Assembly (NCBI GenBank): GCA_035632955.1
Contig: DASQFU010000208.1
Coordinates: 1-15,550, forward strand
Direction: 5' to 3'
Source: DASQFU01 sp035632955
GTDB lineage: Bacteria; Eisenbacteria; RBG-16-71-46
DNA: 15,550 bases
In this document: piece after piece, positions 6,843 to 14,349 of the stretch
Numbering within the stretch: position 1 is the stretch's first letter
Layout of the letters: each line of letters starts with the position of its first letter
Notes under the pieces: generated by a model
What the model saw: the letters and a program-made list of their open reading frames with translations, nothing else
Told to the model about the DNA's origin: nothing
Database searches by the model: none
Translations under genes and position numbers: made by a program

Positions 6843-8854
6843 CGATCGAACCACGCCACCATGCGGTTCATCTGATCCCAACGATGACGGTACTCGCGCA
6901 CGACGTGGCCTTCGCGCGGATAGTGGACGAACTCGGTCGGCACGCCGAGACCTCGCAGGGCGCGATAGAGCTGCTGGGCCTGCGGGTACGGCACGCGCCG
7001 ATCCTCCTCGCCGGTCAGGAGCAGCGTCGGCGTGCGAACGTTCTTGATGTGCGTCATGGGAGAGGAGCGCGCCCATTTCTCGGGAGACTCCCAGGGGAAG
7101 CCCTGGAACTCGAAGGCGCGATACTTCTGCACGTCGCTCTGACCATAGAACGACGAGAGCTCGACGGCGCCGTGCATCACGCAGGCGGCGTCGAAGCGTT
7201 CGGTCTGAGTGATCGCCCACGCCGTGAGATAGCCGCCGTAGGACCGGCCGGTGACTCCGAGCCGTTTGGGATCGACGAGCCGCCGGCGCACCAGGCTGTC
7301 CACGCCGGTCATCACGTCCTGCCAGTCCTGGCCGCCCCAGTCGCTGCGTTTGCGCAGCATGAAAGCGGTGCCGTAGCCGCCGCTCGAGCGGAAGTTCGGC
7401 ATGAACACCTGATAGCCGCGCGACGCGAACAGTTGCGCGGTGGTCTGAAACCCGAGCGCATAGCGGTCGCCGTAGGGTCCACCGTGAAGGAACACCACGG
7501 TCTTGAGCGGCGCGGTGTCGGACGCGTCGCGCGGGCGCAGCAACAGGCCTTCCACGCCAATTCCGTCGCTGCTGATCCAGCTCACCGTGCGGGTCGTGCC
7601 GAGCGCGAGCCGCGCGACACTGGCATTGAGCGAAGTGAAGTCGCGCCCCTGGGCCGCTGCGTGGTCGGCGATCCAGATTTCGTTCGGCTCGGTCGGGGAC
7701 GACTCCACCCAGGCCATGCGTCCGCTCGACGTGCCCGTCGGCGCGCCGGCCTCGCCCTCACGGCGCGTTGGGAGCTCGACGGGACCGCCCGCGCGCGCCA
7801 CGGTGGCGAGCATCGTGCGCGCGCCGGCCGCGACGTGGAAGAACAGCGTGTCGGACGTCGGATTCCATGCCGGATCGCGCGCATCCTCGTCGAAGGTGTG
7901 CGTCAGATTGCGCGGCTTTCCGCCGGCCGCTGGAACGACCCAGAGATCGCTCTTCTGAACGTGCTGGTCGCGATCGGCGCCGGTCGCGAGCGCGATCCAG
8001 CGCGAGTCGGGGGACCAGGCGAACGCGCCGCCGATCACGCCGAGCTTGCGCTCCGGCCCGCCTTCGATCGCCACCACGCCGATGTCCGTCAGATTCGCGT
8101 CGTCGGGCTTGCCGGTTGGGCGCGTGAGGTACGCGATCCGGCGCGAGTCGGGTGACCAGCGCGCATACCAGACGTGCTGCGGACCCGAGGTCAAACGGCG
8201 CTGCTTGCCGGTCGCGATCTCCACCACCCAGAGATGTGGGAACTGCAGGATCTCGTCCTCGACGACGTGGTCCCATTTCTTCTTGTGCCATTCGCGCGCG
8301 GACTTCGAGAGCGTGTCGACCTTGACGTAGGCGAGGTGGCGCCCGTCCGGTGACCAGCGCACTTCGCTGACGGCCTCGTCATAGCTGCCGAACGCCCACG
8401 GCTCACCGCCGTGGAGCGAAAGCAGATGGATCGCGGACTTTGCGTCGTCGCCGGTGCCGCGATTCGAGACGAACGCGATCGTGTCGCCGCTCGGGGAGAA
8501 CGTCGGGCTCAGATCGGGTCGGGCGTGACGCGTGAGGCGGGACGTGCGATCGGCGGCGAGGTCGACCATCCACAGATCCTGATTGGTCGTGTTCTCGGCG
8601 GTATCCACCGAGGTGACGACGAACGCGAGCCGTAGTCCGTCCGCAGACCACGCGAGATCGGCGAACGTGTTCAGCGTCAACGCGTGCTCGATGCGGAACG
8701 CTCCTGGCCGCCCGGTGGGCGCCTTGCCGGCGCCCTTCGGTGTCGCCGCGGTCGAGGCGAGGGCGAGATTGACTCCGAGTACGACGCGCAGCGCGGCCCA
8801 CAGCGAGAGCGAACGCCGCGAGTGGTTCGGGGGCATCCGCATCGAGGCGCTCAT
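6830..8854 (-). CDS. S9 family serine peptidase (prolyl oligopeptidase / acylaminoacyl-peptidase type)
   Basis: Exported peptidase of 674 residues. It starts with an Arg-containing n-region and hydrophobic segment (15-36, ending ALASTAA), followed by beta-propeller repeats with recurring WSPD segments (about 167, 233, 280) and a C-terminal alpha/beta-hydrolase domain (about 430-674). The oxyanion region is HGGPYG at 457-462. The catalytic triad is Ser538 in GRSYGG, Asp618 in TGEEDRRVP and His650 in REGH. All are intact, so it should be active, probably releasing dipeptides or acyl-amino acids from peptides in the periplasm. ATG 8854 overlaps the CorA stop (ATGA), indicating translational coupling; Met5 and Met7 are alternative starts. 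Length and order match family S9C/S9B proteins. Confidence 0.93.
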   Translation of the reverse strand: MSASMRMPPNHSRRSLSLWAALRVVLGVNLALASTAATPKGAGKAPTGRPGAFRIEHALTLNTFADLAWSADGLRLAFVVTSVDTAENTTNQDLWMVDLAADRTSRLTRHARPDLSPTFSPSGDTIAFVSNRGTGDDAKSAIHLLSLHGGEPWAFGSYDEAVSEVRWSPDGRHLAYVKVDTLSKSAREWHKKKWDHVVEDEILQFPHLWVVEIATGKQRRLTSGPQHVWYARWSPDSRRIAYLTRPTGKPDDANLTDIGVVAIEGGPERKLGVIGGAFAWSPDSRWIALATGADRDQHVQKSDLWVVPAAGGKPRNLTHTFDEDARDPAWNPTSDTLFFHVAAGARTMLATVARAGGPVELPTRREGEAGAPTGTSSGRMAWVESSPTEPNEIWIADHAAAQGRDFTSLNASVARLALGTTRTVSWISSDGIGVEGLLLRPRDASDTAPLKTVVFLHGGPYGDRYALGFQTTAQLFASRGYQVFMPNFRSSGGYGTAFMLRKRSDWGGQDWQDVMTGVDSLVRRRLVDPKRLGVTGRSYGGYLTAWAITQTERFDAACVMHGAVELSSFYGQSDVQKYRAFEFQGFPWESPEKWARSSPMTHIKNVRTPTLLLTGEEDRRVPYPQAQQLYRALRGLGVPTEFVHYPREGHVVREYRHRWDQMNRMVAWFDRWIR

Positions 8855-10035
8855 GGCGACCCCGACGGCGGCTTGCTGCGTCGCTTGGCTGGTGGCTCGC
8901 GGTCGATGCGCGGCGTCGGAGGAGCGCCCTCTTCAGGGTGCCCGCCGAGCCAGCCGCGCCGCCGGAAGAAGATCAACAGCCCGACCGCTACCAACCCCAT
9001 GATGAGCAAAGCGAATGGATAGCCGTAGTACCACCGCAGCTCCGGCATGTTCCAGGGCGAGCGGTCGACATCGAAGTTCATTCCGTAGACGCCGGCGATG
9101 AAGCTCAGTGGAATGAAGATCGCGGTGAACATCGTCAGGATCTTCATCACCTCGTTCAAACGATTGCTGACGCTCGAGAGGTAGACGTCCATCAAGTTGG
9201 AACCCAGCTCGCGGAACGTCTCGAGCAGGTCCATGACCTGGACCGCGTGGTCGTAGGCGTCTTGGAGATAGAGCCGATCCTCCTGCTCGATGTAAGGGTT
9301 CGGGTCACGCAACAGCCCATTCAGCATGTCGCGCATCGGCCAGATGCTGCGGCGCAGCGTCAGCAGGTCGCGCTTGATCGCATGGATCTCCTGAATCGAG
9401 CGCTGAGTCGGCCGCTCGAAGATCTGCGTCTCGGTCTTCTCCAGCCGCTCGCCGAACGTCTCCAGCAGCGGGAAGTAGCTGTCGACCACTGCATCCAGGA
9501 GCGAATACGCGAGGTAGCCGGTGCCCGCGATGCGAATCCGCCCGCGACCGGCGCGGATGCGCTCGCGCACGGGATCGAAGCAATCACCCGGGCGCTCCTG
9601 AAACGTGACCAGGTACTTCGCGCCGAGGAACAGGCTGAGCTGATCGGTCTGGATTCCGACGTCGTGCTCGAACATACGGGCGACGATGAACAGATGCTCG
9701 GGATACGTGTCGGCCTTGGCGCGCTGGTACACGTTGACGACGTCGGCCAGCGCCAGTGGGTGGAGGGAGAATGTTTCGCCGAGCTGCTTGAGCGTGGCCT
9801 CGTCACCGAGCCCGGCGACGTTCACCCACGTGACCGGCCAGCGGCCGATGCGATCGCGGAGCATCGCGGGACTCTCAATGCGCTCCTCGACCACCCCATC
9901 GGGCCCGTAGGCGATCAGCTCGATCAGCGTTTGCGGCGCGTTCGGGTCGACCATCAGCGCGCCCGGCGCGGCTCCTGGTGGCGGGCGGCGCCGGCGCCGT
10001 GCGACATCGGGATCGGCTGCGGTGCGTCTCGCCAT
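8851..10035 (-). CDS. corA: CorA-type Mg2+/Co2+ transport protein
   Basis: Pentameric divalent-cation channel of the cytoplasmic membrane. The 394-residue product has a large N-terminal soluble domain, a long helix with many charged residues (about 195-300), TM1 ending in YGMNF (GMN selectivity motif at 318-320) and TM2 at about 339-359, with a basic Pro/Arg-rich tail. A basic N-terminal extension (about 1-30) precedes the usual CorA domain. I chose ATG 10035 because GAGG lies 8 nt upstream; a GTG at 10083 in the same frame lacks a Shine-Dalgarno. Its stop overlaps the S9 peptidase ATG by 4 bp, so the two are probably one transcript. Mg2+ is the usual substrate, but related family members move Co2+, Ni2+ or Zn2+. 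Confidence 0.93.
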   Translation of the reverse strand: MARRTAADPDVARRRRRPPPGAAPGALMVDPNAPQTLIELIAYGPDGVVEERIESPAMLRDRIGRWPVTWVNVAGLGDEATLKQLGETFSLHPLALADVVNVYQRAKADTYPEHLFIVARMFEHDVGIQTDQLSLFLGAKYLVTFQERPGDCFDPVRERIRAGRGRIRIAGTGYLAYSLLDAVVDSYFPLLETFGERLEKTETQIFERPTQRSIQEIHAIKRDLLTLRRSIWPMRDMLNGLLRDPNPYIEQEDRLYLQDAYDHAVQVMDLLETFRELGSNLMDVYLSSVSNRLNEVMKILTMFTAIFIPLSFIAGVYGMNFDVDRSPWNMPELRWYYGYPFALLIMGLVAVGLLIFFRRRGWLGGHPEEGAPPTPRIDREPPAKRRSKPPSGSP

Positions 10036-10089
10036 TACATGGTCCTCACCGATCGGGCGTGTGAGGCGGCGGGGTCCCGTCACGACGAC

Positions 10090-10117
10090 GGGCCGGGCGC
10101 GGAGGCCCGCCCGGCCC
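10090..10117 (-). terminator. GC-rich stem-loop after the small secreted protein gene
   Basis: GGGCCGGGCG (10090-10099) pairs perfectly with CGCCCGGCCC (10108-10117) around an 8-nt loop. It begins 8 bp past the stop of the gene ending at 10126 and precedes the CorA start. No U tract follows, so it may attenuate or mark the transcript end without being a canonical intrinsic terminator. Confidence 0.5.
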
Positions 10118-10125
10118 GGAAGGGG

Positions 10126-10500
10126 CTAGCCGCGGCTGCCGGCCGCGTCGGGTTTGACGATCACTCGGTGCGCGATCGTGCGTCCGCCCTCGTCGCGGTA
10201 GTACACCGTGACTCGTGCGTCCTTTTCGATCTCGCCCACGGTCTTCATCTCCTCGTGCTTGGTGAACACCACTGTGCGCGGCTTCTTGCCGCGCTTCTCG
10301 ACCGTGAGCGTCGACTTGTCGGACGCGGTCACGATGCCCGTGAACTGGTGCATCGCGTTCCGCGCCTTCGCCGACTTCGCCGGCGCGGCGACCTTCTTCT
10401 CCGACGCGACGACCGGCGCCGTCACCGCCAGAGTCGCGCCGGCCATCACCGCGATCGCCAGCGCCAGGCACACCGGAACAAACTTCCGTCCCTGCCTCAT
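10126..10500 (-). CDS. Small secreted basic protein, DUF5666-like beta domain
   Basis: A 124-residue protein with a clear signal peptide (Arg2/Arg5/Lys6, hydrophobic core 8-27, likely cleavage after VVA at 30-32). A Lys/Ala linker (33-48) follows. One small beta-barrel-like domain (about 50-116) has the pattern F-x-G-x-V, LTVEKRGKK, VVFT, DARVTVYY and AHRVIV. This resembles the DUF5666-type modules found on exported proteins of unknown function; the assignment is from pattern only. Start ATG 10500 is fixed by a near-perfect Shine-Dalgarno (GGGAGGTGA). A well-matched promoter lies at 10545-10573, and a GC hairpin follows the stop, suggesting a monocistronic unit. Role unknown. Confidence 0.75.
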   Translation of the reverse strand: MRQGRKFVPVCLALAIAVMAGATLAVTAPVVASEKKVAAPAKSAKARNAMHQFTGIVTASDKSTLTVEKRGKKPRTVVFTKHEEMKTVGEIEKDARVTVYYRDEGGRTIAHRVIVKPDAAGSRG

Positions 10501-10544
10501 TCGTCCTCACCTCCCTTCGCCACCCCGAGGGCAGGGCAAGCGCG

Positions 10545-10573
10545 ATGCTAGGGAGCGCGCACAACAGCGTCAA
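10545..10573 (-). promoter_or_regulatory. Sigma70-type promoter for the small secreted protein gene
   Basis: Read on the minus strand: -35 TTGACG (10573-10568), 17-bp spacer, -10 TAGCAT (10550-10545). The predicted start of transcription near 10538 gives a leader of roughly 38 nt that includes the Shine-Dalgarno of the gene starting at 10500. Confidence 0.65.
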
Positions 10574-10578
10574 GCGCG

Positions 10579-10611
10579 GAACCGCGGTTGGCGCGGCTGG
10601 AATCGCGGTTC
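10579..10611 (-). terminator. Inverted repeat at the regulator's stop codon
   Basis: GAACCGCG (10579-10586) and CGCGGTTC (10604-10611) form an 8-bp stem with a 17-nt loop. One arm overlaps the regulator's TGA (10612-10610). It sits just upstream of the promoter at 10545-10573, so it may insulate that promoter. There is no U tract. Confidence 0.4.
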
Positions 10612-11407
10612 ACAATTCGTCGTCGCCGTGGGCACTCGCGGTTGGGTCGCGAGCGACGGCCCGAGATCGCACGCGACGGCGAACGCCGAGCTTCAGCATG
10701 CGCGACGCGAGCGTGGTCGGTTTCAACCCGAGGATCGCGGCCGCGCCGCGCGGGCCGCTCACGCGGCCGCCCGTGTGCTCGAGCACACGCTCGATCGCCT
10801 CGCGCTGGATCTCGGAGAGCGTGCGCAGCGACGGAGGTGCGGCTCCCTTGCTCGAGGTGTGGGTCTCGTGACTCGCGGAGTGTGATAGGTCGCGGGTGCG
10901 CGCGGCGGCGAGCGCGATCGCGGCGTGGCGCGCCGTCAGCTCGAGGAGTTGGACTTCGTCATTCGACAGCACGCGGCGCGAGAACAACGCGAGCACGCCG
11001 AGGAGATCGCCATCGGCGATCAGCGGCAACGCGGCGAAGCTCTGGACGCCGTGGTTCAGGAGCCACGCCGGCTCGGCGAGGCCGCTCGCCGCGAGCTCCT
11101 CGCGGGCGACGAACGGCTGCATGGTGGACGCGACCTGGCCGACGCGACGGGCGCCGATCGGGAAGCGGCGGTAGGGACCGTCAGTGCGCGTGGTGGCCCC
11201 GGCGCTCGCGACCAGATGCAAGCACCGCCTGCGATCCGGGCACTCCGAGCGCATCGGACACGTCGGGCAGAGATCGCCGGGCGCGACCATCCACACGCGC
11301 GCGAGCGCCGCGATTTCTGGTTGGGCGAGATCGTCCGTGAGCGCCCGGAGTAGGTCCTGTGTCTGGGGCCCAGGCTCGACAGTCCCTGTCGGCTTGATCG
11401 GAGGCAC
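10610..11407 (-). CDS. GAF-domain regulator with Fis-type helix-turn-helix, no AAA+ domain
   Basis: A 265-residue DNA-binding regulator. Residues about 15-172 form a GAF sensor with a cysteine cluster C47-x2-C50-x5-C56-x5-C62, a possible Fe-S or metal site. After a short linker (173-194), residues about 197-241 match the C-terminal Fis/HTH_8 domain of NtrC-type activators (ERVLEHTGGRVSGPRGAA, LGLKPTTLASRMLKLG). The GAF segment with its CP-CPMRSECP cysteines closely recalls the sensor half of sigma54-dependent Fis-family regulators. The central AAA+ ATPase domain that normally lies between is absent, so it cannot remodel sigma54 polymerase and more likely acts as a repressor or conventional activator. 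GTG 11407 is 6 nt from a near-consensus -10, with no Shine-Dalgarno. The ligand and targets are unknown. Confidence 0.85.
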   Translation of the reverse strand: MPPIKPTGTVEPGPQTQDLLRALTDDLAQPEIAALARVWMVAPGDLCPTCPMRSECPDRRRCLHLVASAGATTRTDGPYRRFPIGARRVGQVASTMQPFVAREELAASGLAEPAWLLNHGVQSFAALPLIADGDLLGVLALFSRRVLSNDEVQLLELTARHAAIALAAARTRDLSHSASHETHTSSKGAAPPSLRTLSEIQREAIERVLEHTGGRVSGPRGAAAILGLKPTTLASRMLKLGVRRRVRSRAVARDPTASAHGDDEL

Positions 11408-11413
11408 GGGTCC

Positions 11414-11441
11414 ATTATCGAAATACCGTGACAGCTGTCAA
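11414..11441 (-). promoter_or_regulatory. Near-consensus sigma70 promoter of the GAF-HTH regulator
   Basis: Minus strand: -35 TTGACA (11441-11436, 6/6), 16-bp spacer, -10 GATAAT (11419-11414, 5/6). Only GGACCC separates the -10 from GTG 11407, so transcription should begin at or next to the start codon, giving a leaderless mRNA. Confidence 0.75.
11429..11440. promoter_or_regulatory. Palindromic operator candidate over the regulator's -35
   Basis: TGACAGCTGTCA is a perfect 12-bp palindrome that overlaps the -35 and spacer of the regulator promoter. On the minus strand it reads TTGAC-N4-GTCAC, close to the TTGAC-N4-GTCAA form of Dnr/NNR-type Crp-Fnr sites. The position suggests repression, perhaps autoregulation by the Fis-HTH protein. 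The binding protein is inference. Confidence 0.45.
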
Positions 11442-11465
11442 CGAAATATCGCGAGTTACGACATA

Positions 11466-11484
11466 TCGTTAATCGCTTTAACGA
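11466..11484. promoter_or_regulatory. Second inverted repeat in the divergent intergenic region
   Basis: TCGTTAA (11466-11472) and TTAACGA (11478-11484) form a 7-bp inverted repeat with a 5-nt centre. It lies in a strikingly AT-rich patch between the regulator and the nuclease gene, next to a TATAGAT string (11486-11492) that could be a rightward -10. It is a candidate binding site for a dimeric regulator of one or both genes. Confidence 0.4.
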
Positions 11485-11569
11485 CTATAGATCAGGGTTA
11501 CCAGGGTAGGAGCACTGGCGCGCGCGGCAGCGCCGGCCATGGTGGTGACCAAGGAGATTGGACATCGTC

Positions 11570-11575
11570 TATTGT
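11570..11575 (+). promoter_or_regulatory. Possible -10 of a leaderless nuclease transcript
   Basis: TATTGT lies 6 nt before GTG 11582, the same spacing as in the regulator, GT-C and esterase genes. The -35 is unclear. If the TTG at 11558 is the true start, this hexamer is coding and the TATAGAT at 11486-11492 is the likelier promoter. Confidence 0.35.
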
Positions 11576-11581
11576 GCGCCG

Positions 11582-12541
11582 GTGCTCACCTTCGATGACG
11601 GCGTTCACCTGTTCGGCACCGAGCTGTTCCTCGATCCGCGGCGCAAACGCGCGCGCGCGATCGTCAGCCATGCCCATTCCGATCACGTCGGGCGCCACCG
11701 GCGCTGGGTGACGTCGCCGGGCACCGCAGCGCTGTGCGCGCGTCGCTGGGGCGCCCGCGACCTCGAGGTGCACGACTTCCTCGCTCCCTGGCGCGATGCC
11801 GACACGTGGGTGACGCTGCTTCCTGCCGGCCACATTCTCGGCTCGTCGATGGTGCTGCTCGAGCACCAGAGCACACGCATTCTCTACACCGGGGATTTCC
11901 GGCTCAAGGCTTCGGCGACCGCGGAGTCGTGCGAGCCGGTGCAAGCCGACATCCTGGTCATGGAGTGCACGTACGGCGTCCCACGCTACCGGTTCCCCGA
12001 CCGCGAAGCGGTGCTGGACGAGCTCTTGGACTTCATCGAGAGCACGCTCGCGCAGGACGCCGTTCCGGTGCTGCTCGCCCACTCGCTCGGCAAGGCGCAG
12101 GAAGTCGCGCGGCGGATCGGCGATCGCGGCTACTCGGTGGCGCTGCACCCGAGCGCCTTCGAGATGCTCGAGGTCTACCGCGAGCAGGGGGTGAGGTTCA
12201 CCGCCTGCCGTCCTTACGATCTCGGCCCTTCGCGCCCGGCGGTCGTGATCGTTCCGCCGCACCTGGCGTTGTCGCCGCTGGTGCGCCGCTTCCGCCGGCG
12301 ACGCGTCGCTTTCCTTTCCGGCTGGGCGCTCGGCCCGCAGCGCCGTTGGGCGCCGCACTGCGACGCGGTGTTTCCGCTCAGCGACCATGCAGACTTCGAC
12401 GAGCTGGTGGAGATGGTGGCACGCGTGCGCCCGCGCCGGGTCTACACGTTGCATGGACCCGCGGCGTTCGCCGCCGAGCTACGGGCGCGCGGGATCGACG
12501 CCGAAACTGCTTCCGAGGCCTTGCAGATGCGGCTGTTCTAG
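11582..12541 (+). CDS. Beta-CASP metallo-beta-lactamase fold nuclease (YSH1/CPSF-like exonuclease)
   Basis: Zn-dependent nuclease of the COG1236-type group, which includes ligase-associated DNA exonucleases and RNA-processing enzymes. Numbered from GTG 11582 (319 aa): HAHSDH at 30-35, the GH of PAGHILGSS with His84, the Asp of TGDF at 105, the beta-CASP motif A acidic residue in MECTYG at 128, a KAQE segment near 171-174, and the late SDHADFDE with His269. All core metal ligands are present. An in-frame TTG at 11558 adds 8 residues, but its AAGGAG (11551-11556) is only 1 nt away. GTG 11582 matches the usual family N-terminus (VLTFDDGVHLFGT). No ATP-dependent DNA ligase is adjacent, so a DNA-repair role is not supported by context. 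The 3' end overlaps the convergent GT-C gene by 63 bp. Confidence 0.85.
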   Translation: MLTFDDGVHLFGTELFLDPRRKRARAIVSHAHSDHVGRHRRWVTSPGTAALCARRWGARDLEVHDFLAPWRDADTWVTLLPAGHILGSSMVLLEHQSTRILYTGDFRLKASATAESCEPVQADILVMECTYGVPRYRFPDREAVLDELLDFIESTLAQDAVPVLLAHSLGKAQEVARRIGDRGYSVALHPSAFEMLEVYREQGVRFTACRPYDLGPSRPAVVIVPPHLALSPLVRRFRRRRVAFLSGWALGPQRRWAPHCDAVFPLSDHADFDELVEMVARVRPRRVYTLHGPAAFAAELRARGIDAETASEALQMRLF

Positions 12542-14254
12542 ACGCGGCTCGACCCGGGCCAGCACCAGGCTAGGAGTTCGCAGCAGGATCTCGAGCGGCG
12601 TCCGGGCGGTCCGAGCGACCTCGCGTTCGCGCGCCGGACGGAACGCCAGATAGGTCCTGCCATCGCTGGCCGGGAACTTCGCGAGCGCTTCGGCGAGCGC
12701 CGGCGCCACCACCAGATTGCGATCGAGACCGAGCCGCAGCGAGGGCGGCGCCGGCTCGATCAGGAGCAAGGGCGCACGAGGCGGGGCGATGCCGTCGAAT
12801 GCCGCGGCCGCGCTCGCGCTGTTGAGATAGTCCTCGAGTGCCGGCAGCAACCGGAGGCCGACCAACGGCGCTCCGATCGCGACGGGAAGCGCGAGCAGCG
12901 CGCCCGCGATCCGCGTGCGCCCGAGCAACTGGGCGAGCAGCGGAGCCCACGACGCGAGCAGCAGCGACGCCCCGAGCAGACGAAGCTCGTGCTCGGCGTC
13001 GCGCAGTCTCGGGGACAGCAGCACGAGGAGGATCGCGGCCACCGTGCCGGCCAGCGCCAGCATGCGGATCGCGGTCGTCAGCGGCTCGGCGACCCGCCGT
13101 GGATCCTCGAACAGGTGATCCAGAAAGCGGCCGCACAACAGGGCGACCGCCGGCAGCGCCGGCAAGGCGGCGGGCAGCGGCGGGCCCGGGTAGAGGACGA
13201 GCGGGATCAGCGCCGCTCCCAAGGCCGCGATGAAGAAGTGCGCGGCGGTCTCTTCCCGCAGCTCGCGCGCGAGCGGATCGGACGCCGGTCGATCGGTGTC
13301 GGCGCCGCCCGGCACGAGCGGGTCGCGCCTCGGCGACTCGGCGGCGGTTCTCGCGTCGTTCGTCGAGCGTTTCGCCGGCGCCACGTGACGCGGCGTCCGG
13401 CGTGCGAAACGCCACCAGGTTGCGGCATGACTCAACGCGCCGGGGAGCAGCGTGCTCCATGGGAAGGCGCCGACGACAAGAAACGCCAGCGCGATCAGCG
13501 GACCCGCATACCACGGGCCGCGCGCCTCGACGCCGTAAGGGAAGAACGGCATCCTGGCAATGAACTCGGCGCCATGGCGCTCGATCATGGCCCCGTACCA
13601 AGGCAGCGCGAGGCCGATCATCAACGCGAAGCCCGGGAGCGGCCGGACCCGCCGCCAGCCGTCGTGCATACGCGAGAGCCGGAGGTAGAGCGCCAGCCCG
13701 CCGAGCGGCCACAGCGCGGGTAGGAGACCTCCGGCGACGAGCGTCGCCGCGAGCGCCGCGTAGGTCACGACCAGACGCAGCTCGCGCCCGCGTTGCCGGC
13801 CGAACAAGGCGTCGGCGAGGCCCGAGCAACCGACCCAGCCGAGCAACGTGCACAGGAGTTGGGTTCCGTCGCTGCGCACGGCCAGGGTGAGCCCGAGCGT
13901 TGTCGCCAGCACCCCGCCCGCGCAGGCGCCGGCGCGCGCTCCGAAGTGTTGCGCGCCAATCGACGCGGTGACGAGCACCAGACCGACGGCGAGTAGCGCC
14001 TTGACCGCCCGCGGCCCGAGCGGCGAGCCGGGCGTCAGATGCTGCGCCAGCATCTCCGGGAGATAGGCGATGAACGGCTTCTCGAAGTGCGCGTCGCCGC
14101 CATAGAGCGGCGTCAGGAACTCGCGCCGCTGGAGGATCTCGCGCGCCACCGCGGCGTCACGCGCCTCGCGATGATCGACGAACCCGGGTCGCCCGAGGCC
14201 GGGGAACAGGACCACCAGGCACAGCACAGCCACCACGAGCGTCGCCCAACGCAT
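12479..14254 (-). CDS. GT-C family membrane glycosyltransferase (ArnT/PMT-like)
   Basis: Integral membrane protein of 591 residues with roughly 11-12 hydrophobic segments, the first at about 5-21. Family marks: the first external loop has the acidic segment VDHREARDAAVAREIL (26-41), corresponding to the DE-R-A-AREML of ArnT/GT83 enzymes, and FEKPFIAYLPE (57-67) corresponds to FEKPP-x-YW. Such enzymes move a sugar from a polyprenyl-phosphate carrier to a lipid or protein acceptor on the outer face of the membrane. The usual KLP-Y-LP motif is replaced by YPGPPLPAALPALP (about 354-367). A hydrophilic Arg-rich insert (about 284-338) lies between membrane segments. ATG 14254 is preceded by TGCTACGCT only 6 nt upstream and no Shine-Dalgarno. 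Donor and acceptor are unknown. Confidence 0.8.
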   Translation of the reverse strand: MRWATLVVAVLCLVVLFPGLGRPGFVDHREARDAAVAREILQRREFLTPLYGGDAHFEKPFIAYLPEMLAQHLTPGSPLGPRAVKALLAVGLVLVTASIGAQHFGARAGACAGGVLATTLGLTLAVRSDGTQLLCTLLGWVGCSGLADALFGRQRGRELRLVVTYAALAATLVAGGLLPALWPLGGLALYLRLSRMHDGWRRVRPLPGFALMIGLALPWYGAMIERHGAEFIARMPFFPYGVEARGPWYAGPLIALAFLVVGAFPWSTLLPGALSHAATWWRFARRTPRHVAPAKRSTNDARTAAESPRRDPLVPGGADTDRPASDPLARELREETAAHFFIAALGAALIPLVLYPGPPLPAALPALPAVALLCGRFLDHLFEDPRRVAEPLTTAIRMLALAGTVAAILLVLLSPRLRDAEHELRLLGASLLLASWAPLLAQLLGRTRIAGALLALPVAIGAPLVGLRLLPALEDYLNSASAAAAFDGIAPPRAPLLLIEPAPPSLRLGLDRNLVVAPALAEALAKFPASDGRTYLAFRPAREREVARTARTPLEILLRTPSLVLARVEPRLEQPHLQGLGSSFGVDPARP

Positions 14255-14260
14255 CGGCGC

Positions 14261-14269
14261 AGCGTAGCA
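14261..14269 (-). promoter_or_regulatory. Extended -10 before the GT-C gene
   Basis: Minus strand TGCTACGCT (14269-14261), followed by 6 nt and ATG 14254. No good -35 is visible at 16-18 bp. The extended -10 form (TGn) could compensate. It predicts a leaderless transcript. Confidence 0.5.
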
Positions 14270-14340
14270 GAAGCCCGCGCACGCTCGGGCGCCGCGAGCG
14301 CAACGCGTGCGTGCGTAAAACGACCGCGCCGCGAAGCGTC

Positions 14341-14349
14341 TGCTACCCT
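14341..14349 (+). promoter_or_regulatory. Extended -10 before the esterase gene
   Basis: TGCTACCCT, followed by GAGAGC and GTG 14356. It is nearly identical to the element of the divergent GT-C gene on the other strand (TCTGCTAC-n-CT in both). No clear -35 or Shine-Dalgarno is present. Confidence 0.5.

Noticed and set aside
6843..7220. N-terminal extension of the GNAT-like protein into the S9 peptidase gene
   Set aside because: Would overlap the conserved catalytic domain of the peptidase in another frame.
8938..10551. 537-residue plus-strand open frame
   Set aside because: Antisense to corA and the small secreted gene, both clearly recognised. The product shows only the biased composition expected of a shadow frame.
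11551..11560. AAGGAG followed by TTG as the nuclease start
   Set aside because: The spacing is only 1 nt, too short for a Shine-Dalgarno to serve this TTG, and the family N-terminus fits GTG 11582 better. Kept only as an alternative.
11498..12454. 318-residue minus-strand frame opposite the nuclease
   Set aside because: Antisense shadow; the plus strand has full metallo-beta-lactamase motifs.
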